Position numbers and translations under genes: made by a program. Below, piece after piece: positions 42,271-51,772 of a stretch of DNA of 64,000 nucleotides. This DNA comes from Lacinutrix venerupis. GTDB lineage: Bacteria > Bacteroidota > Bacteroidia > Flavobacteriales > Flavobacteriaceae. Below the pieces are notes generated by a model that was not told the DNA's origin, made no database searches, and worked only from the letters and a program-made list of their open reading frames with translations. The DNA lies in contig NZ_RCCH01000001.1 of assembly GCF_003663945.1 (NCBI RefSeq), positions 524,402-588,401 on the forward strand, given 5' to 3'. Every line of letters begins with the position of its first letter. Position 1 is the stretch's first letter.

Positions 42271-43122
42271 ATGAAAATGTATCTTAAAAAGATAATTTAT
42301 GTTTTTATTGTATTACTTACAATGCAATTAAATGCTCAAGAACATTCTACAGACATTAGCAAAGATACTACCTCTATAGGTCAATTGTTTTTAAAAGATG
42401 GTAAAAACGCTGCATTAGGTGTTAAACATTCGTTTTTAAGACCTTTAAGTTGGAATAAAAAAGATTTTACTACGCTAGGTGCTGTTGTTGCTGGCTCGTT
42501 AGCATTAGCAACGGTAGATGACGAAACTAGTGATTATTTTGTTAGACAAAAACCGCCTAAACTTTTTCAAGAAGTTGGTACTCGATTTGGAAGCCCACAA
42601 GTTTATTTTATAGCAAATGCAGGATTATATGGCTATGGCTTGTTTACAAAAAATGAAAAATTAAGAAAAACTAGTGTTTTAATAATCTCTTCTTCTTTTA
42701 CTTCTGGTGTTATACAAAGTTTAGGAAAAACAGTATTTGGTAGAGCAAGGCCAAATAGTGGACTTAAAAGTAATGAATTTCGTTTATGGTCTAATGAAGC
42801 CGAATTACACTCTTTTCCATCCGGACACACCGTTTTATCTGTAACAATGGCACATTCTATAGCCAAACAATTTAATAACACTTGGTCTAAAGTTGGTGTT
42901 TATACCTTAGGAGCTGTTGCTCCAATTTCTAGATTATTTGTAGGTGCACACTGGCTTACAGATGTTGTTTTAGGTACTGCTCTAAGTATAGCTGTAGTAG
43001 ATAGTGTAGATAAATTTTTATTTAACTCTAATGAGTATAAATACGACAATGTAAAGAAAAAAAATATTGCTTGGAATATTAGCTTTACTGGAAACCAAAT
43101 AGGAATTATAGGTACATTTTAA
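42271..43122 (+). CDS. PAP2-family phosphatase, secreted
   Basis: 283 residues with a signal peptide (about 1-23). The phosphatase motifs are complete: KTVFGRARPNSG (K-x6-R-P), SFPSGHT and SRLFVGAHWLTDVVLG (S-R-x5-H-x3-D). These belong to the acid-phosphatase/undecaprenyl-pyrophosphate phosphatase superfamily. The number of hydrophobic segments suggests a periplasmic or membrane-associated lipid phosphatase, whose substrate is unknown. It converges with the fasciclin gene, 7 bases away. Confidence 0.9.
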   Translation: MKMYLKKIIYVFIVLLTMQLNAQEHSTDISKDTTSIGQLFLKDGKNAALGVKHSFLRPLSWNKKDFTTLGAVVAGSLALATVDDETSDYFVRQKPPKLFQEVGTRFGSPQVYFIANAGLYGYGLFTKNEKLRKTSVLIISSSFTSGVIQSLGKTVFGRARPNSGLKSNEFRLWSNEAELHSFPSGHTVLSVTMAHSIAKQFNNTWSKVGVYTLGAVAPISRLFVGAHWLTDVVLGTALSIAVVDSVDKFLFNSNEYKYDNVKKKNIAWNISFTGNQIGIIGTF

Positions 43123-43129
43123 ACAGTAC

Positions 43130-43699
43130 TTAGTCTGGTAATAAAACGGTATCTAAAATATGTATTACACTATTACCTTCCTGCTTATCTAGTGTTTCAA
43201 CCAATGCCTTATTACCTTTTACATCTTTAATAATATAAACTCCATCTTTAAAATAAACGGTCATATTTTTACCATTAAGAGTCTTAAATATTGCTTTTCC
43301 TTTTGTTTTAATAGTACCTTTTATTAAATCTGAATTCACACTATTAGCTAATACATGATAATTTAAAATACTTTTAAGTTTATCTATATGCTCTGGTAAT
43401 ACTAACTCTTTCATTACAGTTTTAGGAAGCTTCTCAAAAGCTGCATTGGTAGGAGCAAAAAACGTATAATTTTGCTTTGTTACAAACAAACTATCGAGTT
43501 TAGAAGTTTTTAATAAATTTAATAATACTGAGTGTTCTTTTGAAGTGGATAAAAATGAAATAATATTTGATTGAGAAACCAAAACATTGTCATTTCTTTC
43601 TGCTAGGTTTAAGACTTTTGTTTGCGAATAAGCATTAAAACAATAACACAGAAGCGTTATTAGTAACCACTTTTTTAATCTACAAACAATAACAGTCAT
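43130..43699 (-). CDS. Fasciclin-domain secreted protein
   Basis: 189 residues from the ATG at 43699; a TTG seven codons upstream is possible. The signal peptide ends FNAYSQ. It contains one fasciclin (FAS1) domain: LLKTSKLDSLF, YTFFAPTNAAFEKLP, YHVLANSVNSD and the terminal VIHILDTVLLP. FAS1 proteins mediate adhesion to surfaces or polysaccharides. The stop is 7 bases from the PAP2 stop, so the genes converge without a visible terminator. Confidence 0.9.
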   Translation of the reverse strand: MTVIVCRLKKWLLITLLCYCFNAYSQTKVLNLAERNDNVLVSQSNIISFLSTSKEHSVLLNLLKTSKLDSLFVTKQNYTFFAPTNAAFEKLPKTVMKELVLPEHIDKLKSILNYHVLANSVNSDLIKGTIKTKGKAIFKTLNGKNMTVYFKDGVYIIKDVKGNKALVETLDKQEGNSVIHILDTVLLPD

Positions 43700-43840
43700 A
43701 CCTAAAACTTTAATATTCAATATAATATACGAAATTTATAGATTTACAGACGTCTTAAAATAAACTTAAACTCTATAATTTGTTATAAATTAAACAGTAA
43801 TATTTTGTATATTTAAGTATAACTTATAAAACAGAAACTT

Positions 43841-44080
43841 ATGGCAGATTCAGAATACATAAAAATTTATACAGGTGGAACTATAATTATTCAAGTAATT
43901 AAACAACGTTTAGAAGATGCAGGAATTAATCCTGTTATTAAAGACGAAACGGAGTCTGGAAGATTAGCAGGATTTGGCTCTTCGCTAACAGGACAACCAG
44001 AAATATATGTACACGAAAGCGAATTAGAAACCGCTAGCGGTATAGTAGAAACTGTTATTAGCGAAATGGAAACTAACTAA
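43841..44080 (+). CDS. DUF2007-domain small protein
   Basis: 79 residues, no signal peptide. The pattern Y-I-K-I-Y-x-G-x-x-x-x-x-x-x-I-K-x-x-L-E-x-A-G-I, GFGSSLTGQPEIYVHESE and a helical end match the DUF2007 (putative signal-transducing protein) family. It is a compact ferredoxin-like fold found across Bacteroidota; its role is unknown. Monocistronic with a terminator. Confidence 0.88.
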   Translation: MADSEYIKIYTGGTIIIQVIKQRLEDAGINPVIKDETESGRLAGFGSSLTGQPEIYVHESELETASGIVETVISEMETN

Positions 44081-44118
44081 TTTACAATAACTATCTATTA
44101 TTAAATAGATTACAAAAT

Positions 44119-44155
44119 AAAAAACCTCAAAAACTAATGTTTTTGAGGTTTTTTT
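44119..44155. terminator. Bidirectional intrinsic terminator
   Basis: Stem AAAACCTCAAAAAC / GTTTTTGAGGTTTT with T-run, between the DUF2007 gene (+) and the ABC-F gene (-). Confidence 0.9.
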
Positions 44156-44185
44156 ATTGAGAACTAAAATAGAATATACACTGTA

Positions 44186-45811
<1,626 letters not shown>

Positions 45812-45920
45812 CTATTTTTATAATATTTTAATCTCAGAAATTTTTAAACTAAAACTTGTAAAATACGCCACTTTTTACTCCTTGACATAAAATAGCGTTA
45901 AAGTACTTATAAGTTTTTTG

Positions 45921-45928
45921 CAAAAGTA
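45921..45928 (-). promoter_or_regulatory. -7 box of the ABC-F gene
   Basis: Minus-strand TACTTTTG matches TAnnTTTG, ~110 bases before the ATG. The ~280-base spacer 45812-46094 holds this, a plus-strand box for the next gene and nothing else I recognise. Confidence 0.4.
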
Positions 45929-46059
45929 AATAATATCTTCGGTTTTAAAAAGCAAATAGACTGTTATATAAGTAAGATAAAACTACTATAAAACAGGTAT
46001 TTAACTTATTTTAAATTCAATTTAACAACGCATTAACACCTATACAAGCTTACAAAACA

Positions 46060-46067
46060 TATTTTTG
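46060..46067 (+). promoter_or_regulatory. -7 box of the thioredoxin-fold lipoprotein gene
   Basis: TATTTTTG matches TAnnTTTG 28 bases before the ATG at 46095. Confidence 0.4.
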
Positions 46068-46094
46068 TTTATCTAACTATTGCGCACGCTATTT

Positions 46095-47522
46095 ATGAAG
46101 TTTAATTTTTTATCTCTTATTTTACTATTAGTATGTTCTTTATTTTCCTGTAAGGATGATAAGGATGAAACTGGTGTTAATGAAGCTTTTATTGGAGGTG
46201 AAATAGTAAATCCTAATAGTAATTATATTGTTTTTAAAAAAGCTGATGTGCCATTAGATACCGTTTTTTTAAATAGTGAAAATAGATTTTCTTATAAATT
46301 ATCTAATTTCGAACCTGGTTTTTTTGGTTTTTTTGATGGCAGAGAATATCAAAATATTTTAGTTGAACCTAACGATAACTTACTGCTACGTTTAAATACT
46401 ATAGATTTTGACGAATCTTTAGTTTTTACAGGTAAAGGTGCTAGAGAGAATAATTTCTTAATGGAGCTTTATTTAAAAAATGAAAAAGACGATGAAAACA
46501 TTTTAGGTTTAGGTCAAAAAGATGCTGAAGAATTTGATAGTATTTTTAGAGAGTCAAGAGATTTAAAACTTAAAAAGCTTGAAAAATTAAAGGCTAAATA
46601 TAATACGTCTCCTTTCTTTAATGAAATTGCAGAGAAAAGTATTAATTATGAGTATTATGCACATAAAGAGCTATATCCCTTAGCTAATTATAAAATATCT
46701 GAACTTGATGCCTTTAATAGTCTCCCAGACGATTTTTATGATTACAGAGAAAACATAGACTATAATGATGAAGATTTAAAAGATTACAGTCCATACGTTT
46801 CTTTTTTAAGATTTCATTTTAATAACATTGCTTTACAAAAACATTTTTCGCATTCTAAAGATAGCGAATACAATAAGTTAGATTTACATTATAATTTAGA
46901 CAAACTAGAACTTATTGATAAATACGTTAGTAATGAAGATATAAAAAACAACCTTTTAAAGTTTGTGATTTCGCAGTTTATTACTTTTTCTAAAAATACA
47001 GAGCATTACGATGCTATTTTAGAATCTTTTAAAAACAAAAGCACAAATTTAGAAGATATTAAAGTTTCTACGCAGTTTATAAATTCTTACAAAAGATTAA
47101 AACCTGGTAATAGGTTACCACAAATAACTTTATTAGATAATAAAGACAAAGAAATTAATCTTAATGAGCTTATAAAGAAACCAACTGTGGTTTATTTTTG
47201 GTCTAAAAAGAACAAAAACCACTTAATTTATTCTCATAAGCGAGTAAAAGAATTAAATGTAAAATATCCAGAGTTTAATTTTATTGCAATAAATGTAGAC
47301 TCTATTTCTTATAAAGAGCAAGTGAGAATTTTAAAACGTAATGAGGTGAGAATTAATAATGAATATCGTTTTAAATCTCCTAAACAATCTAAATTAACAC
47401 TTTCTGTAAAGCCTATACAAAAGGTCTTTATTTTAAATAAAAACGGAGAAATTGTTAATGCAAAAGCTAATATGTTTGGCATTGTTTTCGAACAGGAATT
47501 ACTAGGTGTTTTAAACCAGTAA
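46095..47522 (+). CDS. Thioredoxin-fold lipoprotein lacking CxxC
   Basis: 475 residues from ATG 46095 (an upstream TTG at 46080 is less likely). The lipoprotein signal ends in LFSC followed by KDDKDE. The N-terminal ~110 residues resemble the DUF4369-type beta domain that often precedes TlpA-like domains in Bacteroidota. A helical linker (about 120-330) follows. The C-terminal ~140 residues have the TlpA fold outline (GNRLPQITLLDN, TVVYFWSKKNKNH, FIAINVDS, VFILNKNGEIV), but the CxxC position is K-N-K-N with no Cys, so it is not a redox enzyme. It may bind a partner protein or ligand. Confidence 0.8.
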   Translation: MKFNFLSLILLLVCSLFSCKDDKDETGVNEAFIGGEIVNPNSNYIVFKKADVPLDTVFLNSENRFSYKLSNFEPGFFGFFDGREYQNILVEPNDNLLLRLNTIDFDESLVFTGKGARENNFLMELYLKNEKDDENILGLGQKDAEEFDSIFRESRDLKLKKLEKLKAKYNTSPFFNEIAEKSINYEYYAHKELYPLANYKISELDAFNSLPDDFYDYRENIDYNDEDLKDYSPYVSFLRFHFNNIALQKHFSHSKDSEYNKLDLHYNLDKLELIDKYVSNEDIKNNLLKFVISQFITFSKNTEHYDAILESFKNKSTNLEDIKVSTQFINSYKRLKPGNRLPQITLLDNKDKEINLNELIKKPTVVYFWSKKNKNHLIYSHKRVKELNVKYPEFNFIAINVDSISYKEQVRILKRNEVRINNEYRFKSPKQSKLTLSVKPIQKVFILNKNGEIVNAKANMFGIVFEQELLGVLNQ

Positions 47523-47540
47523 CATCTTAATAACTTAATA

Positions 47541-47576
47541 AAAAAAATCCTGAAAATATTTTTCAGGATTTTTTTT
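47541..47576. terminator. Bidirectional intrinsic terminator
   Basis: Stem AAAAAATCCTGAAAA / TTTTCAGGATTTTTT region with a TAT loop, between the lipoprotein (+) and transaldolase (-) genes. Confidence 0.9.
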
Positions 47577-47594
47577 ATGGTGAGTATTATTGTT

Positions 47595-48248
47595 TTAGTT
47601 ACCCTTTTTATAATCTTCTAGAAACTTAGCCAAACCAATATCTGTAAGTGGATGCTTAAGTAAACCTTCTATAGAGCTTAAAGGACCCGTCATTACATCT
47701 GCACCTAATTTAGCACAATCAATTACATGCATTGTATGGCGTACAGAGGCAGCAAGAATTTGAGTATCAAAAGCATAATTATCGTAAATATGTCTAATTT
47801 CTGCAATTAGGTTTAAACCATCTGTAGAAATATCGTCTAAACGACCAATAAATGGAGACACGTAAGTTGCTCCTGCTTTTGCTGCTAATAAAGCCTGACC
47901 AGGTGAAAATACTAATGTTACATTAGTTTTAATACCTCTATCGCTAAAGTATTTACAAGCTTTTACACCGTCTTTAATCATTGGTAATTTTACCACAATT
48001 TGCTCATGAAGTTCGGCTAAAGCCTCTCCTTCTCTTACCATTCCTTCAAAATCTGTAGCAATAACTTCTGCACTTACATCTCCAGAAACAAGGTTACAGA
48101 TATCAACATAGTGCTTTAAAATATTATCGGTTCCGGTAATGCCTTCTTTTGCCATTAAAGATGGATTAGTTGTTACACCATCTAAGATTCCTAAATCTTC
48201 GGCTTCTTTAATTTGAGCAAGATTTGCTGTGTCTATAAAAAATTTCAT
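47595..48248 (-). CDS. tal: Small transaldolase (TalC/Fsa family)
   Basis: 217 residues, the short TIM-barrel class. Start [27 protein letters not shown]; Schiff-base Lys K87 in VVKLPM; then [30 protein letters not shown]. The residue aligned to Tyr131 of E. coli FsaA is Phe133 here, as in true transaldolases, so I infer transaldolase (sedoheptulose-7-P + GAP <-> erythrose-4-P + F6P) rather than fructose-6-phosphate aldolase; many annotations call it fsa. It follows a terminator and is monocistronic. Confidence 0.93.
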   Translation of the reverse strand: MKFFIDTANLAQIKEAEDLGILDGVTTNPSLMAKEGITGTDNILKHYVDICNLVSGDVSAEVIATDFEGMVREGEALAELHEQIVVKLPMIKDGVKACKYFSDRGIKTNVTLVFSPGQALLAAKAGATYVSPFIGRLDDISTDGLNLIAEIRHIYDNYAFDTQILAASVRHTMHVIDCAKLGADVMTGPLSSIEGLLKHPLTDIGLAKFLEDYKKGN

Positions 48249-48357
48249 ATTAAATATTTAGTTGTGTTTTATTGAATGTTGCGAAGTTACGCAATCTCTT
48301 TATTTTCAGTTAAAAAATGATATCAAATAATATTAACAATAAAGAATTGATTAACTT

Positions 48358-49158
48358 CTATAACTTATAATGGTTAATTAACATCTTTTCGTAAATTTTA
48401 TCTGGCAATAAGAATTTTAAAACAATAGAAAATTTTTGCATAAAATCTCCTACCTTATAATGTGTTTTAGGTTTTTTAGTATTAATTACTTTTAATACTG
48501 TTTTTGCAACTGCAATAGGATCTCCACTATTATCAACATGATCATCTATATCTTTTAAAACACTACCATATTTTTTATAAGGCGAGTCTTTTTTTAAAGG
48601 TGCATGGTAACGACCTGCTGCTATATTAGTAGCAAAATCACCAGGCGCGATGTTGGCCATAAATATATTAAAGTCTTTTAATTCTATTCTAAAAGCTTCT
48701 GTTAAAAGCTCTAAAGCTCCCTTACTTGCACTATAAATACCTCGATATGGTAATCCCATATAACCAGCAATAGATGTAATGTTTAGTACCAGTCCACTAT
48801 TTTGCTTTCGCATTTGTGGCAAAACTGCTTTTATAACATTTATTGGTCCAAAAAGATTTGTATCAAAATTATTTTTAATTTCAGCCTCTGGTATCTCTTC
48901 AATAGGACCAGTAATTCCAACTCCTGCATTATTTATTAACACATCTATTTGTCCTTCATTTGCAATAACTTCTGCAACTGCATTATTAATAGACGATACA
49001 TCTTTTACATCTAAACCTACAATCTTAAAAGGATGATTAACATATTTTTCTGGACTTCGGCTTGTGCCATAAACTATAAATCCGTGTTGTTTTAAGTATT
49101 CTCCTATAGACTTTCCAATTCCTGAAGAACCTCCTGTAATTAAAATAACTTTAGACAT
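48358..49158 (-). CDS. Short-chain dehydrogenase/reductase
   Basis: 266 residues of classical SDR. NAD(P)-binding TGGSSGIG (about 8-15), NNAGVG, catalytic Ser in NITSIAG and Y-S-A-S-K (GIYSASK). A basic residue after the glycine loop (TSRSPE) suggests NADP preference. The C-terminal extension (KTVLKVINTKKPKTHYKVG) resembles the SDR subgroup annotated as oxidoreductase/sterol-type. The substrate is unknown. It sits divergent from the SRP RNA region and upstream of the transaldolase gene. Confidence 0.9.
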   Translation of the reverse strand: MSKVILITGGSSGIGKSIGEYLKQHGFIVYGTSRSPEKYVNHPFKIVGLDVKDVSSINNAVAEVIANEGQIDVLINNAGVGITGPIEEIPEAEIKNNFDTNLFGPINVIKAVLPQMRKQNSGLVLNITSIAGYMGLPYRGIYSASKGALELLTEAFRIELKDFNIFMANIAPGDFATNIAAGRYHAPLKKDSPYKKYGSVLKDIDDHVDNSGDPIAVAKTVLKVINTKKPKTHYKVGDFMQKFSIVLKFLLPDKIYEKMLINHYKL

Positions 49159-49235
49159 ATTTTGTATTGAATTATAAGCCTCAAAAATACATAAATAAAG
49201 TGAAGAATATTACGAGACTTTAAGGCACAAAAAAA

Positions 49236-49329
49236 GGCAAGCTACCTACATCACACCGCTACGACCATTTACCTTTGCTTCGTTCCCGACCTGGAGGATT
49301 CAACAGGAGCTGGTTGTGTAGGACTTGCC
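49236..49329 (-). ncRNA. ffs: Small SRP RNA (4.5S type)
   Basis: The minus-strand transcript begins near GGCAAGTCC and ends CTTGCC, so the ends pair (GGCAAG / CTTGCC). The conserved domain IV core CCAGGTCGGGAACGAAGCA (49276-49294) is the SRP54/Ffh-binding helix with its GGAA tetraloop and asymmetric loop. A T-run follows on the minus strand (49230-49235). It is part of the signal recognition particle that targets membrane proteins. The consensus promoter upstream supports it. Confidence 0.93.
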
Positions 49330-49333
49330 GATG

Positions 49334-49363
49334 CAAAGATACAATCTTTTAATTTTATCACAA
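49334..49363 (-). promoter_or_regulatory. Promoter of the SRP RNA gene
   Basis: Minus strand: TTG (49361-49363), 19 nt, TATCTTTG (49334-49341), a perfect TTG-N19-TAnnTTTG ending 4 bases before the RNA end at 49329. Confidence 0.8.
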
Positions 49364-49417
49364 TGATTTTTTAAAATGAATTTTAATAAATATCTTGCTT
49401 AAAATTATAAGAATAAA

Positions 49418-50446
49418 ATGAACACATATAAACACTTAATTATCATAATTTTAGCAATCACTCTATCAAATTGTGGAGATAATTCAAATAAAAAAAATTT
49501 TAATATTTCTACAAATGCTACAAATAATACCATTGCTTTAGACCAAGAATTAAAGCTTTCAGTACAAAATCCTAAAAATATTGAAATAGAATCTGTTAGT
49601 TATACTTTAGATAATAAAGTAATAAATGAAACAACTAAACTATCAGATTTTAAATTAGGTAGCCACGATATTGTCGCTTCAATTAAATACGATGGAGAAA
49701 TAGAAACTGCAACACAAAGTATATCTATAGTTAATAATGTAGCTCCTAAAGTTTATTCTTACGAGATTATTAACACTTATCCTCACGATATTACATCATA
49801 CACACAAGGATTGGAATTCTATAATGGTGAACTATATGAAAGCACTGGGCAAAAAGGAGAAAGTAAGCTGCGTAAAGTAAACTACAAAACTGGCGAAGTA
49901 CTTAAAAACATAGATTTAGCCGATAATTATTTTGGTGAAGGATTAACTATTTTAAACAAAAACATCTACCAATTAACCTGGTTAAGCGGTAAAGGTTTTG
50001 TTTATAATGTAGATACTTTTAAACGTACAAGTACTTTTAAATTTGGAAAAAGTCAAGAAGGTTGGGGAATCTGTAATGATGGTAATATGCTTTATAAAAG
50101 TGATGGTACTGAGAAAATATGGTATTTAAATCCTGAAACGTTAGTTGAAGATAGTAGCATTCAAGTTTACACTAACAAAGGAAAAATTGGAAAGCTTAAT
50201 GAATTAGAATGGATTAATGGAAAAATATATGCTAACATTTACCAAAAAAATGGAGTTGTTATTATTAATCCAGAAAACGGTGCAACCGAAGCTGTTATAG
50301 ACTTTTCGCCATTAAAAGAACGTGTTACAAAGCACAAAGGTTTAGATGTTTTAAATGGTATTGCTTACAATCCTGAAACCAAAACTATTTTTGTTACAGG
50401 AAAACGCTGGGATAAACTATTTGAAGTAAAAATTATTGAAGAGTAA
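49418..50446 (+). CDS. Glutaminyl-peptide cyclotransferase lipoprotein, plant-type beta-propeller
   Basis: 342 residues. The lipoprotein signal ends in LSNC followed by GDNSN. An N-terminal ~85-residue beta domain precedes the glutamine-cyclotransferase domain (about 100-342): YPHDITSYTQGLEFYNGELYESTGQKGES, GEGLTILN, EGWGICNDG, LNELEWINGKIYAN and HKGLDVLNGIAYN. This five-bladed propeller converts N-terminal Gln to pyroglutamate on exported proteins. It is followed, with no gap, by a thioesterase gene, whose frame overlaps the stop region. Confidence 0.93.
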   Translation: MNTYKHLIIIILAITLSNCGDNSNKKNFNISTNATNNTIALDQELKLSVQNPKNIEIESVSYTLDNKVINETTKLSDFKLGSHDIVASIKYDGEIETATQSISIVNNVAPKVYSYEIINTYPHDITSYTQGLEFYNGELYESTGQKGESKLRKVNYKTGEVLKNIDLADNYFGEGLTILNKNIYQLTWLSGKGFVYNVDTFKRTSTFKFGKSQEGWGICNDGNMLYKSDGTEKIWYLNPETLVEDSSIQVYTNKGKIGKLNELEWINGKIYANIYQKNGVVIINPENGATEAVIDFSPLKERVTKHKGLDVLNGIAYNPETKTIFVTGKRWDKLFEVKIIEE

Positions 50447-50837
50447 TTTGCAAGAGTTTACTCAAAATATAATAGTTACAGAAAAAGATCTAGACGAGTT
50501 AAACCACGTTAATAACGTGCGCTATATAGAATGGGTAAATATTATAGCAAAATCGCATTGGCTTAAAACAGCTTCAACAAACACAATTAAAAATTATTTT
50601 TGGGTCTTATTATCGCATACTATAGACTATAAAAAAGCGGCTTTTTTAAACGAAGAGCTAATTTTAAAAACATACGTTATTAAAGCCGAAGGTGTTACTT
50701 CTATTAGAATAGTAGAAGTTATAAATGCTAAAACAAATAGTCTTCTATCTAAATCTGAAACGAAATGGTGTTTTATGGATGCTAAAACACAAAAACCTGC
50801 TCGAATTACAGAAGAAATTTCTAAATTATTTTGTTAA
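50436..50837 (+). CDS. Acyl-CoA thioesterase (4HBT-like)
   Basis: 133 residues from a TTG at 50436; a TTG at 50448 directly after the upstream TAA is an alternative. The hotdog fold shows LDELNHVNNVRYIEWV, where the Asp/Glu-x-x-x-H-V-N-N-x-x-Y pattern is the hallmark of the YbgC/4HBT family, and FLNEELILKTYVIK. It hydrolyses short or medium acyl-CoA or acyl-thioesters. Overlap with the glutaminyl cyclase gene suggests co-transcription. Confidence 0.88.
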   Translation: MKSNLQEFTQNIIVTEKDLDELNHVNNVRYIEWVNIIAKSHWLKTASTNTIKNYFWVLLSHTIDYKKAAFLNEELILKTYVIKAEGVTSIRIVEVINAKTNSLLSKSETKWCFMDAKTQKPARITEEISKLFC

Positions 50838-50896
50838 TTAATTATAATTGAGCTGTTAAAGTTTCATAATTAATTTATTTAAATCGCTGGTAACTT

Positions 50897-50904
50897 TATT
50901 TTTG
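50897..50904 (+). promoter_or_regulatory. -7 box before the CarboxypepD_reg protein gene
   Basis: TATTTTTG matches TAnnTTTG 28 bases before the TTG start at 50932. Confidence 0.4.
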
Positions 50905-50931
50905 AAATAACTAAAGCATACCAACATCCAA

Positions 50932-51684
50932 TTGAAACCATTTTACTTTATAGTTATTTTTATATACTGCTTTACCCTATCTGCACAAACAATAAGCGGT
51001 GTGGTATATAATAACACTTCTACTCTACAAGACATTAAAATTGAAAACATTAACAACAGTGTGAGTGTATTTACAAACAAAAATGGTGAGTTTAATATTA
51101 AAGCAACAATAAAGGACACATTATTAATAAGCGCTATGTTTTATAAAACACAACAAGCGGTTGTAAAAACTAGCTACCTAACTCAAACTTTTGTAATACA
51201 ACTTGAAGAACAAAAAAATGTATTACAAGAAGTTAATATTTATGGTACAGAAAAAGAAAAATTAGCAGATATTGAAAAAACACAGGCTTCCTTAAGAAAT
51301 CAAATACTCGAAGACATAAAAAACAATCCGCATTTATACGGTAGAATGCCAGAAGGCAATTTAGATTTTATAAAAATAATTGGTTTAGTAGCCAAGCTTT
51401 TTAAAAACAAGAATAAAGCTGAGCCTTTTAAACCTATAGCATATCAAGATTTAAACACATTGTTTAATAAAAAACATACTCTTTTTAATGATACTCTATT
51501 AATCGAAACACTAAAAATTGAAAAAGATAAAAAGTTCCTTTTTTTTGAGTTTTTAGAAGCAAAAAATATTAATAGTAAACTATTATCTAACGACAAAGAA
51601 ATAGAACTTTTAGAAACTATAATAAATGCTAGTGAAGAGTTTAACTCCATTATTAAAAACTTTAAAAAGCATAAAACCAATTGA
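50932..51684 (+). CDS. Secreted protein with CarboxypepD_reg-like N-terminal domain
   Basis: 250 residues from a TTG start (no ATG is available; the first residues are MKPFYFIV). A signal peptide (about 1-19, ...TLSAQ) precedes a CarboxypepD_reg-like beta domain (about 20-100: TISGVVYNNTSTLQDIKIENIN, VFTNKNGEFNIKA, ISAMFYK, FVIQLEEQ). In longer proteins this is the plug-preceding domain of TonB-dependent receptors, but here it is followed only by a ~130-residue helical, Lys-rich tail. The function is unknown. Similar short proteins are common in Flavobacteriaceae. Confidence 0.8.
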   Translation: MKPFYFIVIFIYCFTLSAQTISGVVYNNTSTLQDIKIENINNSVSVFTNKNGEFNIKATIKDTLLISAMFYKTQQAVVKTSYLTQTFVIQLEEQKNVLQEVNIYGTEKEKLADIEKTQASLRNQILEDIKNNPHLYGRMPEGNLDFIKIIGLVAKLFKNKNKAEPFKPIAYQDLNTLFNKKHTLFNDTLLIETLKIEKDKKFLFFEFLEAKNINSKLLSNDKEIELLETIINASEEFNSIIKNFKKHKTN

Positions 51685-51739
51685 AATTTTCATAATTAAA
51701 ACTTTTTGATACTAAAACATAAATACAAAAGTTATATTT

Positions 51740-51758
51740 TAGTCGCTTAAAGCGACTA
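51740..51758. promoter_or_regulatory. Perfect 19-bp dyad before the beta-helix lipoprotein gene
   Basis: TAGTCGCTT-A-AAGCGACTA: perfect 9-bp arms around one base, 14 bases upstream of the ATG at 51773. GC-rich for this genome. It is possibly an operator, or an RNA hairpin (stem of 7, loop TTAAA) next to the start. Confidence 0.4.
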
Positions 51759-51772
51759 TATAATTACTTTTT

